64,000 bases of DNA, taken from the NCBI RefSeq assembly GCF_037120705.1, contig NZ_JAWLJU010000001.1:310001-374000 (forward strand), given 5' to 3'. This document shows positions 54,591 through 62,857 of this stretch, piece after piece. The position numbers and the translations under genes were made by a program. The DNA comes from Pseudoalteromonas sp. UG3-2. Its GTDB lineage: Bacteria > Pseudomonadota > Gammaproteobacteria > Enterobacterales > Alteromonadaceae. The notes beneath the pieces are model-generated. The model searched no databases. It was not told the origin of the DNA and saw nothing but the letters and a program-made list of their open reading frames with translations. How positions within the stretch are numbered: position 1 is the stretch's first letter; each line of letters opens with the position of its first letter.

Positions 54591-56231
54591 CTAACGCAGC
54601 TCTTGGCTCTCAGCTGGGTGTATGCCGTTGCTATAAGAGGTTTGTTCAGACAACGCCTTTGACTGGCTAAGCGCCCAAATGCTACCGCTTTTACTAGCGT
54701 TGTGCTTAGTCTTGTTGGCCAAACGCCAAAAAACCACTGCAATCACCCCAGCAACAAGCTCCAGCGCCCAGGTCGCAGCCGAGTTAGCTGGCCAAATTGC
54801 CAGGTTAGGTAACCAGTAAGCCAGCAAGGAAGTCAGTGGCAACGAGATACATAACACAGCTATTAAGCGCTGAACGTACACAGCGGTGCGCGACAGCTCA
54901 AACCGCAATGCCGCCAAAAGAACAGCAAAGAGACAAAGATAATATAACCACATATACGCTAGGTTGACATTCAATGACGTGAGCGCAAACCACTTTGTAA
55001 CAGCAAACGCCATTGCAACTCCAAGCAGTGAGCCCAAGGCTACGCCAATGGTAAGCTTGGCCATCACACGTGGAGCACGGGACTGCTCAGCCGCATTTGA
55101 TTTGTGGCGTTTTTGCAACCACAGTAAATTTCCGGTGTAGAACAGCACAGCCCCTAAAATACCCATAATAAAGTAACCAAAACGCCCAAGCTCGCCGCCA
55201 AAGCTACCAAAATGCAGTCCGAATAAGGTGGTGACCACCCTCCCCCAAACTCCCTGATCGCCATTCATTATGCTGCTGCTCGACACTTCAAAGGTATAAG
55301 GGTGCATAAACAAAAAGTCTGTTTTGGGGCCCCGCATTAAGTGCTGCTCACTCACTAACTGAATTGACGCCCGGGGCGAGCTGCTATTTAAACCACTGAG
55401 GCTGATTTGCTTAACCTGATGCTCTGGCGCGTATTCGTTGGCTTTAGCAATAAGTGTAGTGATACTGGGCAACGCTTGACTGTTGAAAGTTGTTTCAGAG
55501 GCAACCGGGCGTGGAAACAAGGGTTTATCACCGTATATTTTTCCTAGGCCATCGTACAGCACATCATGAAAAGCAAACACTATTACGGTAATGGCAATGA
55601 TAATATGAAATGGCAAACTGGCAATACCGATTAGATTGTGCGTATCAAGCCAAAAACGCTTGCTGTCTTTATCTTTCCTTAAAGCTAAAAAGTGCTTTGC
55701 TAGAGTCGGCAATAAAAAGATAAGCCCAGACAGCAACGCCAAAAAGTACAAGATGGCGGCCACACCAAGCACATACACACCGGCTTGTTCGTGACCCACC
55801 TCTCCTGCTATCCCGGCGCTACGATGAAGATAATCGACCAGCGCAGACAGTTCATTTTTACTACTGGTATGAGCCACCAGCTCGCCATTACTATCGAGGC
55901 TTGCATGCCAAAGCTGGTCGTCTAGGCGCAGTCCTCGAGGGCTCCCTTGCTGATACCAGGTGACCGGAGAGGTGTTTTCGGTCAAACTCAAGGTGATTTG
56001 TTTGCTCGATTCAGGGTGGCCAGAAAAGACTTGCTGTAGTAACTCATCGTACTGGTTTATTTCTACTTGAGGTAAGTGCTGTGTCGGTGGCGTTGACCAT
56101 TCATCAATCACTCCGGCATACATGGTGATGGCACCGGCGAAAAAGCCAATAAACAGTAATAACCCGGTGGTGATCCCAGTCCAGGTATGAATTGTTTGAT
56201 AGGTGCGTAACACATCGGCGCGTATCTTCAT
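54591..56231 (-). CDS. PepSY-associated transmembrane protein (iron-regulated type)
   Basis: A 546-residue inner-membrane protein with PepSY-TM helices. TYQTIHTWTGITTGLLLFIGFFAGAITMY begins it; DTHNLIGIASLPFHIIIAITV and FGLHFGSFGGELGRFGYFIMGILGAVLFYTGNLLW are the conserved His-bearing helices found in siderophore-linked reductases (PiuB type). True start ATG 56231 with GGGGGG upstream; a longer frame adds 45 unlikely residues. It overlaps the preceding gene (ATGA). Possible role: reducing ferric siderophore or moving electrons in the periplasm (inference). Confidence 0.9.
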   Translation of the reverse strand: MKIRADVLRTYQTIHTWTGITTGLLLFIGFFAGAITMYAGVIDEWSTPPTQHLPQVEINQYDELLQQVFSGHPESSKQITLSLTENTSPVTWYQQGSPRGLRLDDQLWHASLDSNGELVAHTSSKNELSALVDYLHRSAGIAGEVGHEQAGVYVLGVAAILYFLALLSGLIFLLPTLAKHFLALRKDKDSKRFWLDTHNLIGIASLPFHIIIAITVIVFAFHDVLYDGLGKIYGDKPLFPRPVASETTFNSQALPSITTLIAKANEYAPEHQVKQISLSGLNSSSPRASIQLVSEQHLMRGPKTDFLFMHPYTFEVSSSSIMNGDQGVWGRVVTTLFGLHFGSFGGELGRFGYFIMGILGAVLFYTGNLLWLQKRHKSNAAEQSRAPRVMAKLTIGVALGSLLGVAMAFAVTKWFALTSLNVNLAYMWLYYLCLFAVLLAALRFELSRTAVYVQRLIAVLCISLPLTSLLAYWLPNLAIWPANSAATWALELVAGVIAVVFWRLANKTKHNASKSGSIWALSQSKALSEQTSYSNGIHPAESQELR

Positions 56232-56548
56232 AAGCCCCCCTGAACCATATACAGAGCGGCATAAGCTATAATGTTTGCGCCACCTAGCCAAATAAATGCT
56301 TGTTTTGCGGTTGGAAATAGATAAACCAAGCTCAATATCAGCAACCAAATGGGGGTGATCATCCACATCAGAAACTGACTACGCCAGAGTAATCGTTCAG
56401 CGCTAATTTGTTGCTGCAAACCGTCGCTGCCAATCCAAGCAAATAAGCCAACTAAGGCAAAACTTAACGCCAGTCCAAGCACCCCACCCGCGACGGATTT
56501 CCCCCACCAGTGCGGCTTTATAGTGTGTTTTTTTGATAAGGCACTCAT
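56228..56548 (-). CDS. DUF3649-like small membrane protein
   Basis: A 106-residue protein with three hydrophobic helices (about 18-40, 58-80, 85-103). Family is not certain; size, position and the pattern of a first Trp-rich cytoplasmic stretch fit the DUF3649 proteins that accompany DUF3325 and PepSY genes in iron loci. Overlaps both neighbours by four bases, so the three are co-translated. Confidence 0.75.
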   Translation of the reverse strand: MSALSKKHTIKPHWWGKSVAGGVLGLALSFALVGLFAWIGSDGLQQQISAERLLWRSQFLMWMITPIWLLILSLVYLFPTAKQAFIWLGGANIIAYAALYMVQGGL

Positions 56549-56817
56549 GAGGACTTGTTAAATAACCATAAAATTGTAAAAGGGATCAGCGCAGTAAATA
56601 ACATGACCGCCAGTAACCAGCTGAAAACCACAGCGGCACCGACAAACATGTCAATGGCGATAAGCAAAGCAAGCAAAGATAGTCCAGCGCTTACAAGTCG
56701 CCACGACTTGGCTATTGGAGAGTTAAGGAGACGTTGATGTTTCGTACTGAGGTATAACAGCAAGATGGCTGTTAACAGGGTGAATAAGAAGACAGTGCCA
56801 AGCACAGCAAACTCCAT
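56545..56817 (-). CDS. DUF3325-like small membrane protein
   Basis: A 90-residue protein with three helices: LGTVFLFTLLTAILLLYLSTKHQ at 6-28, RLVSAGLSLLALLIAIDMF at 40-58, and VFSWLLAVMLFTALIPFTIL at 64-84. The YLSTKHQR motif after helix 1 is typical of DUF3325. First gene of the operon; a Fur-box-like site lies about 80 bases upstream. Confidence 0.8.
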   Translation of the reverse strand: MEFAVLGTVFLFTLLTAILLLYLSTKHQRLLNSPIAKSWRLVSAGLSLLALLIAIDMFVGAAVVFSWLLAVMLFTALIPFTILWLFNKSS

Positions 56818-56895
56818 TTTACGAGCGGTTAAAAATAACTGGTTACAGGATTATAACCTTTGTGTCATATACAGCAACAGCAAAACAAAAATATA

Positions 56896-56910
56896 TGAGA
56901 ATCATTTTTA
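56896..56910 (-). promoter_or_regulatory. Fur box upstream of the PepSY operon
   Basis: TGAGAAT-C-ATTTTTA matches 11 of 14 positions of the 7-1-7 Fur motif. It is about 80 bases before the first operon gene and in line with iron control of PepSY/DUF3325/DUF3649 sets. Confidence 0.6.
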
Positions 56911-57035
56911 TTACATAACCTTGAGAGTCGGGCTTGATGAAGCACTCTCTGTTTGTGTGTCTTACCGTTACTGAGTATTTGCACTTTTGCCATTCTCTTC
57001 TTAAGCTTTTAGAAGTGACTATAAGGCTTGGCTTC

Positions 57036-57785
57036 ATGTTAAGAGTACTGTTTCTACTTAGTTTTTTTTGCTGCTTTTCCACGCAAGCAAATACCGATAA
57101 GCGTATTGTGAATATCTGCTTTGAACGCTGGTGGCCATACAGCTTCACCAACGACTCAGGCTTCGCTGCCGGTATTGAGGTGGAGATAATTCGCCATGCC
57201 CTGCGTGGCAGCGGCTTTCGCGCCACTTTTCATGAGCTTCCCTACCGCAGGTGCCTAGCGGGCGTAAGACAAAGAGTATTTGATTTCACCTTATATGTTG
57301 ATAGCTCAGATGGCTTACCAATTGTTGACGTCTCTTTCACCACGTGGAAACTGGCTCTAGCGGTAAAACAAGGTCAGTTCACGAATTATGCAGAACTCCT
57401 CAAGCTACCTGCGCCAAAAATCATGATCTCTGATGAATACACTTACCCCGACGCAGTAAATCAGCGCTTAGGCGCCATCAATGCCGCCATTATTAAACGC
57501 TCTTACTATGAACAAAACCATGCCGATGGCAGCAGATTTTTCTCTGTGTTGCAAAGTAACCGCGTCGATGCCGTGCTTGTAGATAAAGTCTGGGCCATGG
57601 AAATCATTCGCCACCACAAGCTGCCCGTTTACCTGTTGCCTCAAACATTCCATTTTGAACAGCAATACATGGGCTACCATAAAGAGAATCAAGCTCTGGC
57701 AACGCAGATTGAAACCTTACTCAAGCAAGTTTCAAAAGAAACCATTAACCGCCTTGAAATTAAGTATTTAGGTAGTACGCCATAG
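57036..57785 (+). CDS. Periplasmic amino-acid-type binding protein (SBP_bac_3)
   Basis: A 249-residue protein with signal peptide 1-18 (LRVLFLLSFFCCFSTQA) and a type 3 solute-binding fold: FERWWPYSF, GIEVEIIRHALRGSGF, and QQYMGYHKENQALATQIETLLKQV. No ABC permease is near, so it may be a stand-alone sensor or orphan binding protein. The ATG at 57036 is chosen because the preceding 34 residues do not look like signal sequence and AAGG lies 8 bases upstream. Confidence 0.82.
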   Translation: MLRVLFLLSFFCCFSTQANTDKRIVNICFERWWPYSFTNDSGFAAGIEVEIIRHALRGSGFRATFHELPYRRCLAGVRQRVFDFTLYVDSSDGLPIVDVSFTTWKLALAVKQGQFTNYAELLKLPAPKIMISDEYTYPDAVNQRLGAINAAIIKRSYYEQNHADGSRFFSVLQSNRVDAVLVDKVWAMEIIRHHKLPVYLLPQTFHFEQQYMGYHKENQALATQIETLLKQVSKETINRLEIKYLGSTP

Positions 57786-57891
57786 CCCTCTAACCCTCAC
57801 ACAATAGTTTAATTATTATCTAACAACCCCATAACCACCATTCAACACTGTGCAGCTACACTTATAAATGAAGTGGTTGTTAGGGGGTTTT

Positions 57892-60030
57892 ATGATCTTA
57901 AAAAGAGGGCTAATAGTAGCTTTGATCACTGCGCTTAGCTGCAGTGCGTGGTGGCTGTGGTATAGCATGAAACGCTATGAGCATATTGCTACGGTGGTAA
58001 GCGCTCCACCAGCCAAAGCACAATTTAGGTTAGGTTTTTACCCTCATATTGCACAAGTTGAACGCCCCAGCGATCCCTTTCCTTTTCCCATTGCTGTAGG
58101 AGGCTTTGGCCCTGATACCAACCTCTACTCTGGCCCCAATCAATATCCATTTTACTGTATGACTATGGATTCAGGATTAGGCCAGCCTAGCGTGGATAAT
58201 CAGCAGCAATATGGCGTGCCTGTTTATAAGGCCGGGCAGCTGGCCGGATACAGTAAAGACTGTATGATCCCTACGCGAATTAATTACTATGCCATTAATA
58301 ACAATGATCAAGTAGAAGCACTAACCGACATCGATTCCCCTTTTCAGCATCCAGTGTTGCTGCGGGTTGAACAAGGCACTATTAATCGCTTTATTTACAC
58401 CATTGTGATGCCCATAACGGCAGTCGAAGTCGGTGATAGGTTGGCAAAATCACAATGGAACCAGCGCCTTATTTATCAATTTAATGGTGGCTCAGGTATT
58501 GGTTACCGCCAAGGTCGGCAGCGCGCAAGCCGAGTGATAGAGCGCCAGCTAGAGCAGCTTAAGCTAGGGTATGCGGTGATCAGTTCCAGCGGTAATAAAA
58601 CCAGCTATACCTACAACATGCTGTTGGCAGAAGATACCGCCAGAAGAGTAAAAAAACAATTTACCAGCCTCTATGGTGAGCCTCTTTATACGGTTGGTGT
58701 TGGCGGCTCAGGAGGCGGGTTGGCGCAATACTTAATTGCGCAAAACAGCGAGGGCATTTTGGATGGCTTAATTCCGCTTTATAGCTACCCAGATATGATC
58801 ACCCAAACCACCTATGCATTGGATTGCGACTTACTTAATAACTACTTTACCTTTAGAGCAGACGACAAAAAAGCGTGGCGAGATTGGCAGCGACGCCGCC
58901 ATATTGAAGGCATGAATGCCCTCAATGACTTTCCACAAAAAGGCGGTTTTTTACAGCCCCTTAACCAGCTCATGGCAGGCTTCGTGCCTTCTTTTCCTGA
59001 TGGCAGTAGTGAATGCATTAATGGCTACTTTGGGCTTTCGGCCTTTATTAATAACCCTAGGCAAGGATTTTTGCGGCCGTTATTCAGTGAGCAACTGAAT
59101 GCCACAACACATTGGAGCTACTGGCAAGATATGCAGCATATTCTGGGCACCGATGAGCATGGCTTAGGTCTGAGTACCTGGGATAATGTTGGCGTACAAT
59201 ATGGTTTAGAGGCACTGAAAGCCAACGACATCAGCTTAGCTGAGTTTATCGACATCAATCAAAAAGTGGGGGCATGGAAACCGCAATCACACATGCGCCA
59301 AGAGCAAATAGCCTTACCACTGGGTCATAAAATCCCAATTTGGCTCACGCTCTGGGGCAACCACAATATTACCACCCCAAAAGACGATGGCGTTGCACCG
59401 CGTCACCACGGCGATCTCAAGGCCATGCAAAACGCCTATCGCTCCGGCCAAGTATTCATTGGCCGCGTTAACTTGCCTATTATCGATGCTCGTCATTACT
59501 TAGAAAACGAGCTCGATATGCACCACATGTCCGCCTCTTTTTATTCTCGCCTGCGTATTCAGCAAGCCAATGGCCATGCTAAAAACCAACTGATTTGGGT
59601 GGCCGATAAAGCGTTTAACCCGACCGCTTTAGCTTTTAAAGAAATGGACAAATGGCTATTAAATATTAACAACAACCCAGGCATTGGAGTGTTTGAGGCC
59701 AAACCAAAAACACTTAAAGATACGTGTTTTGCCGCAAACGGCGACATTATTGCTCAAGGTAACCACGTTTTCGATGGCCTTTGGAATAACCAAGCTCCGG
59801 GCAAATGCACTAAACAATACCCCATGTACTCCACCAGCCGTATCCAAGCTGGTGGTTCGTGGCATGGCGACACCTTTAAATGTCATCTAATTCCCGTAGC
59901 GGAAGCCGCCAACATCGGCCTTTATGGTGAGGTGGAGATTGCAGCGGCCATTCCTAAACTACAACAAATATTTCCCATGGGCGTGTGTGATTATCGCCAA
60001 CCAGATGTTGGGCGACCGCAAGATTTGTAA
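57892..60030 (+). CDS. DUF6351 family alpha/beta hydrolase-like exported protein
   Basis: A 712-residue protein, membrane-anchored or exported by an N-terminal helix (4-25). Residues 190-290 show hydrolase features: LIYQFNGGSGIGY, then YTVGVGGSGGGLAQY with a likely nucleophile Ser (near 273). The C-terminal part has many Cys that could form disulfides. The pattern matches DUF6351 proteins, tannase-like in fold, of unknown substrate. The ATG at 57892 follows AGGGGG, preferred to the ATG 24 bases earlier. Confidence 0.8.
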   Translation: MILKRGLIVALITALSCSAWWLWYSMKRYEHIATVVSAPPAKAQFRLGFYPHIAQVERPSDPFPFPIAVGGFGPDTNLYSGPNQYPFYCMTMDSGLGQPSVDNQQQYGVPVYKAGQLAGYSKDCMIPTRINYYAINNNDQVEALTDIDSPFQHPVLLRVEQGTINRFIYTIVMPITAVEVGDRLAKSQWNQRLIYQFNGGSGIGYRQGRQRASRVIERQLEQLKLGYAVISSSGNKTSYTYNMLLAEDTARRVKKQFTSLYGEPLYTVGVGGSGGGLAQYLIAQNSEGILDGLIPLYSYPDMITQTTYALDCDLLNNYFTFRADDKKAWRDWQRRRHIEGMNALNDFPQKGGFLQPLNQLMAGFVPSFPDGSSECINGYFGLSAFINNPRQGFLRPLFSEQLNATTHWSYWQDMQHILGTDEHGLGLSTWDNVGVQYGLEALKANDISLAEFIDINQKVGAWKPQSHMRQEQIALPLGHKIPIWLTLWGNHNITTPKDDGVAPRHHGDLKAMQNAYRSGQVFIGRVNLPIIDARHYLENELDMHHMSASFYSRLRIQQANGHAKNQLIWVADKAFNPTALAFKEMDKWLLNINNNPGIGVFEAKPKTLKDTCFAANGDIIAQGNHVFDGLWNNQAPGKCTKQYPMYSTSRIQAGGSWHGDTFKCHLIPVAEAANIGLYGEVEIAAAIPKLQQIFPMGVCDYRQPDVGRPQDL

Positions 60031-60554
60031 TAGTTATAGAATCTTATGAGTTTTAAGCGAGCTACTTTAGGAGAGCAATGCCCGTTCATGAAAGCATGTT
60101 TTGCTCCAGCTGGCTCACGCTCGAGCCAGCTCCCTCTGATTTTGTCTAATGCTTGATTCTGTTTTAATACAAAACCATAAATCGTCCATAGTTACTCCAT
60201 ATTGATGCAATAGGATTTAGTTGTTTTTTAGAGAACATGGATGTTCCCTTTCACCTTACTTACTTTTTATATGCCAAGATCAGGACAACATTAACAAAAC
60301 ATCCACTAAGTAGACTTTACAGCCAATCTTTGCCATGAGCAGTCGTTTTCTAAAATCAATTATTTTATCCAAGTTATTACTAAGCATGTACAATTTTTTG
60401 TAGTATCCCTCTCCACACCTCCTCTAGCTGACTACTCAATAATAAAGCCCCCCATCAAAATAATTACAATCGTAAAAGGAATATAGTTTTTATATTATGG
60501 GTGTTGATACCACTCTTATCACCGACTGCTGTTGGCCCTTAAACTGGGAGCACA
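60031..60554. other. Long intergenic region
   Basis: About 520 bases, A/T-rich in its right part. It holds a hairpin at 60108-60131 (AGCTGGCTC/GAGCCAGCT, 6-base loop) 78 bases after the DUF6351 stop, possibly its terminator. No gene, tRNA or clear repeat seen. Confidence 0.45.
60108..60131 (+). terminator. Hairpin after DUF6351 gene
   Basis: A perfect 9-bp stem with a 6-base loop followed by a weakly T-rich stretch; tentative terminator. Confidence 0.4.
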
Positions 60555-61463
60555 TTAAAAACTCCATTGGTTCCGTTTTTTTACAAAAAAATCGAGAAAC
60601 GCTCGGATCTTAGGCTGAACTGGACGGGATGGGTGGTAATAAACATAAACTTCTGCATCTTCCCACCAATAGTCTTGCAATACAGGCTCTAGACGATTAT
60701 TTTGTATAAGCTCTTTCACTGCTTTGGTATCTGCCGGCGCGTTTATAATACCAAGACCGGCCTCTGCCAACTGTAACATGCCGGTAACGGTTTTAATTCG
60801 GCATTGGGGCATGATGTAGTTCGGCTCACCACTGCCGTCACAAGTTATCAGCACATTACTTGGTTGATTATGCAAGTACCCAACAACTTTGTGAGCTTCT
60901 AAATCCTCAATTTTTTTTGGGTAACCCATCGTTTGCAAGTAGCTAGGCGAAGCAAATAATCCGTATACTGATTTCCATAAGGGCTTACGCTTTAGCCCTG
61001 AGTATCTATCGCCAAGATAAGACCCTACGGCCCAAAAAATATCGAAGTCGTCCTTCAAAATATCAATAACCTGCTCTCTCACATCAAGCGTAATATTTAA
61101 GCTTGGATACTGTTCAGTAAACTCAGCTAACCACGGTATGAGTGTTTCATTAATGATTTCGTTTGACTGACAAACGACCCGAAGTTCACCCGTCACCTTA
61201 CTTTCTTTTGCACGAGCCCAATGCTCAAAAGCGTCGTGTTGCTCTAATAGCTTCTCAGCTTTTGTTTTTAACTCGCTCCCAAACTGGGTTAGAACTAACG
61301 AGCGGCGAGTTCGAATGAACAGCGCTTGGTTGAGGTTCTCTTCCAGCCGACTGATCTGTTTACTTATTGCCATGACCGACTTTGCTTCTGCCTCAGCAAC
61401 TCTGGACATGTTGCCAGTCTCTGCCACTTTGCAAAATATTTTCAAATCCCTAGGGTGCAGCAT
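60555..61463 (-). CDS. LysR family transcriptional regulator
   Basis: A 302-residue LysR protein with HTH at about 4-60 (LKIFCKVAETGNMSRVAEAEAKSVMAISKQISRLE) and the ligand domain from about 92 (LRVVCQSNEI). Note the tryptophan-rich end (VLQDYWWEDAEVYVYYHP). Divergent from the CPBP protease gene with a 100-base spacer, so it may control it. Confidence 0.92.
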   Translation of the reverse strand: MLHPRDLKIFCKVAETGNMSRVAEAEAKSVMAISKQISRLEENLNQALFIRTRRSLVLTQFGSELKTKAEKLLEQHDAFEHWARAKESKVTGELRVVCQSNEIINETLIPWLAEFTEQYPSLNITLDVREQVIDILKDDFDIFWAVGSYLGDRYSGLKRKPLWKSVYGLFASPSYLQTMGYPKKIEDLEAHKVVGYLHNQPSNVLITCDGSGEPNYIMPQCRIKTVTGMLQLAEAGLGIINAPADTKAVKELIQNNRLEPVLQDYWWEDAEVYVYYHPSRPVQPKIRAFLDFFVKKRNQWSF

Positions 61464-61563
61464 GATTAAACCAAATGTTTATCTTTTCTAAGTATTTAAT
61501 ACATTTATTTATATCAAGTAAACCTTTAACGTTAGTTCAATGAATAAAATGTGGAGAATTATT

Positions 61564-62289
61564 ATGCAACTGCAAACCGGTGAGTGGGTTATTCTTTTCT
61601 CTATACTGGCCATGGTGCTATTTAGTGTATGGGAAGCCGATAAGGGAAAAATAGCATTATTTGAGGGTCGAAAATCCAAGATAAGAGTCTACCAAGAAGC
61701 AATGTTATTTATGTGGCTACCCACTTTTTTATTATTGGCGCTATTACTTTTTAAATCGATAGACTCAAAAGCATTGGGCGTTTCGTGGCAAGGCACTATG
61801 GCTAACTGGGTAGGGATTGCTGTTGTCTGCCTTGTTATTGGCTACTTTGCCTACTCACTCTACTCGCTATATGTAAGTGCAGAGCAAAGAAATGCGTTTC
61901 GTCAAGCGCTGAGCGATAACTATGCCTGGATGATACCATACACGCGCCAAGAGCTGCTCTGGTTTACTTTAGGCCTTTCACTGTCTGCCGGGTTATGCGA
62001 AGAGCTTCTATTTCGTGCTTTTCTAATAGGTGTTTTGAGTGAGCAACTTGGTACATTACCCAGCCTGTTGCTCAGCAGTGCGGCCTTCGGCATATGTCAC
62101 TGTTATCAAGGCTGGAAAAATATTATAAGAACTGCATTAATCGGGTTATTGCTTGGTGTCGTATTTATTTTTACTGAGCTGTTATGGGTGGTAGTGATCA
62201 TACATACTGCGGTTGATGCTTATGGTGGCTTAGTGGGATATATGATCAACAAGACAGAGATTGACAAACCATTTAAGACAACAGTGTGA
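61564..62289 (+). CDS. CPBP family intramembrane metalloprotease
   Basis: A 241-residue protein with about seven helices. The CPBP motifs are present: CEELLFRAFLIG (E146, E147, R151), AFGICHCYQG (H179) and VVVIIHTAVDAYGG (H214). Members process prenylated or other membrane proteins, some in bacteriocin immunity. I chose the ATG at 61564 for its GTGGAG ribosome site; an ATG 24 bases earlier exists. Flanked by a divergent LysR gene. Confidence 0.88.
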   Translation: MQLQTGEWVILFSILAMVLFSVWEADKGKIALFEGRKSKIRVYQEAMLFMWLPTFLLLALLLFKSIDSKALGVSWQGTMANWVGIAVVCLVIGYFAYSLYSLYVSAEQRNAFRQALSDNYAWMIPYTRQELLWFTLGLSLSAGLCEELLFRAFLIGVLSEQLGTLPSLLLSSAAFGICHCYQGWKNIIRTALIGLLLGVVFIFTELLWVVVIIHTAVDAYGGLVGYMINKTEIDKPFKTTV

Positions 62290-62857
62290 GAACTGGTAGC
62301 CTAATTGGAAGCTTAAATGTTGGCTTGTGTTCGTATTACGACCAAAAATCGAAGTCATATTACATATTCTTAAATGTATAACAAATTGTTTATTAAGGTT
62401 TATTTTAATCTAAACGTTCATTCCTTCAGGCTTTCTCAATATAGCGTTGCAACTAAACCATAGCTTACAGCAATAAAGTTGTTTTAAATTGTAAAACACC
62501 ATTTTAGCAACACAGATTCAGTAGTAGACTGTGAATTATTGTTTAGTCTATTGATATAATTGAAAAATAAATTTTATCTCAATACAGCCTAGCGCTTATT
62601 CAATGCCACGTTAGCATCAATGGCAGCGCTCGTGCATCAGCCCTTTTAATAGGAAACATAGGTAAGGTTATCGGTCACCATTGCCTTAACGGAGTCCGAA
62701 GTAACTCTTGAGACAACTGTAACTGCTAGTAGTCTTTACACTAAACTGTGACCACCTCCCCTCGGCACGTTGCAGTGTAAAACGGTTCAGTTAATCAAGG
62801 ATTACCATAGCCCAAAGCCCTCTTGCGAGGGCTTTTTATTACAACATATAGGCTAGG
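62290..62857. other. Long intergenic region
   Basis: About 570 bases, A/T-rich, with a terminator at its right end. No protein frame, RNA gene or tandem repeat is convincing; the text around 62600-62760 is more GC-balanced but unassigned. Confidence 0.45.
62814..62837. terminator. Hairpin terminator 3' of the Ig-repeat/barrel gene
   Basis: AAAGCCCTC and GAGGGCTTT form a 9-bp stem with loop TTGC; the T run is best in the forward direction (TTTTT) but the site sits 20 bases after the reverse gene's stop and could serve both. Confidence 0.75.

Noticed and set aside
57892..60030. DUF6351 protein as a prolyl oligopeptidase like the S9 enzymes
   Set aside because: No propeller and no HGxxD/GHG motifs; the GGSGGG region fits DUF6351 better.
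62600..62760. Integron attC-like site
   Set aside because: No paired core sites (GTTRRRY/RYYYAAC) with the proper internal dyad.
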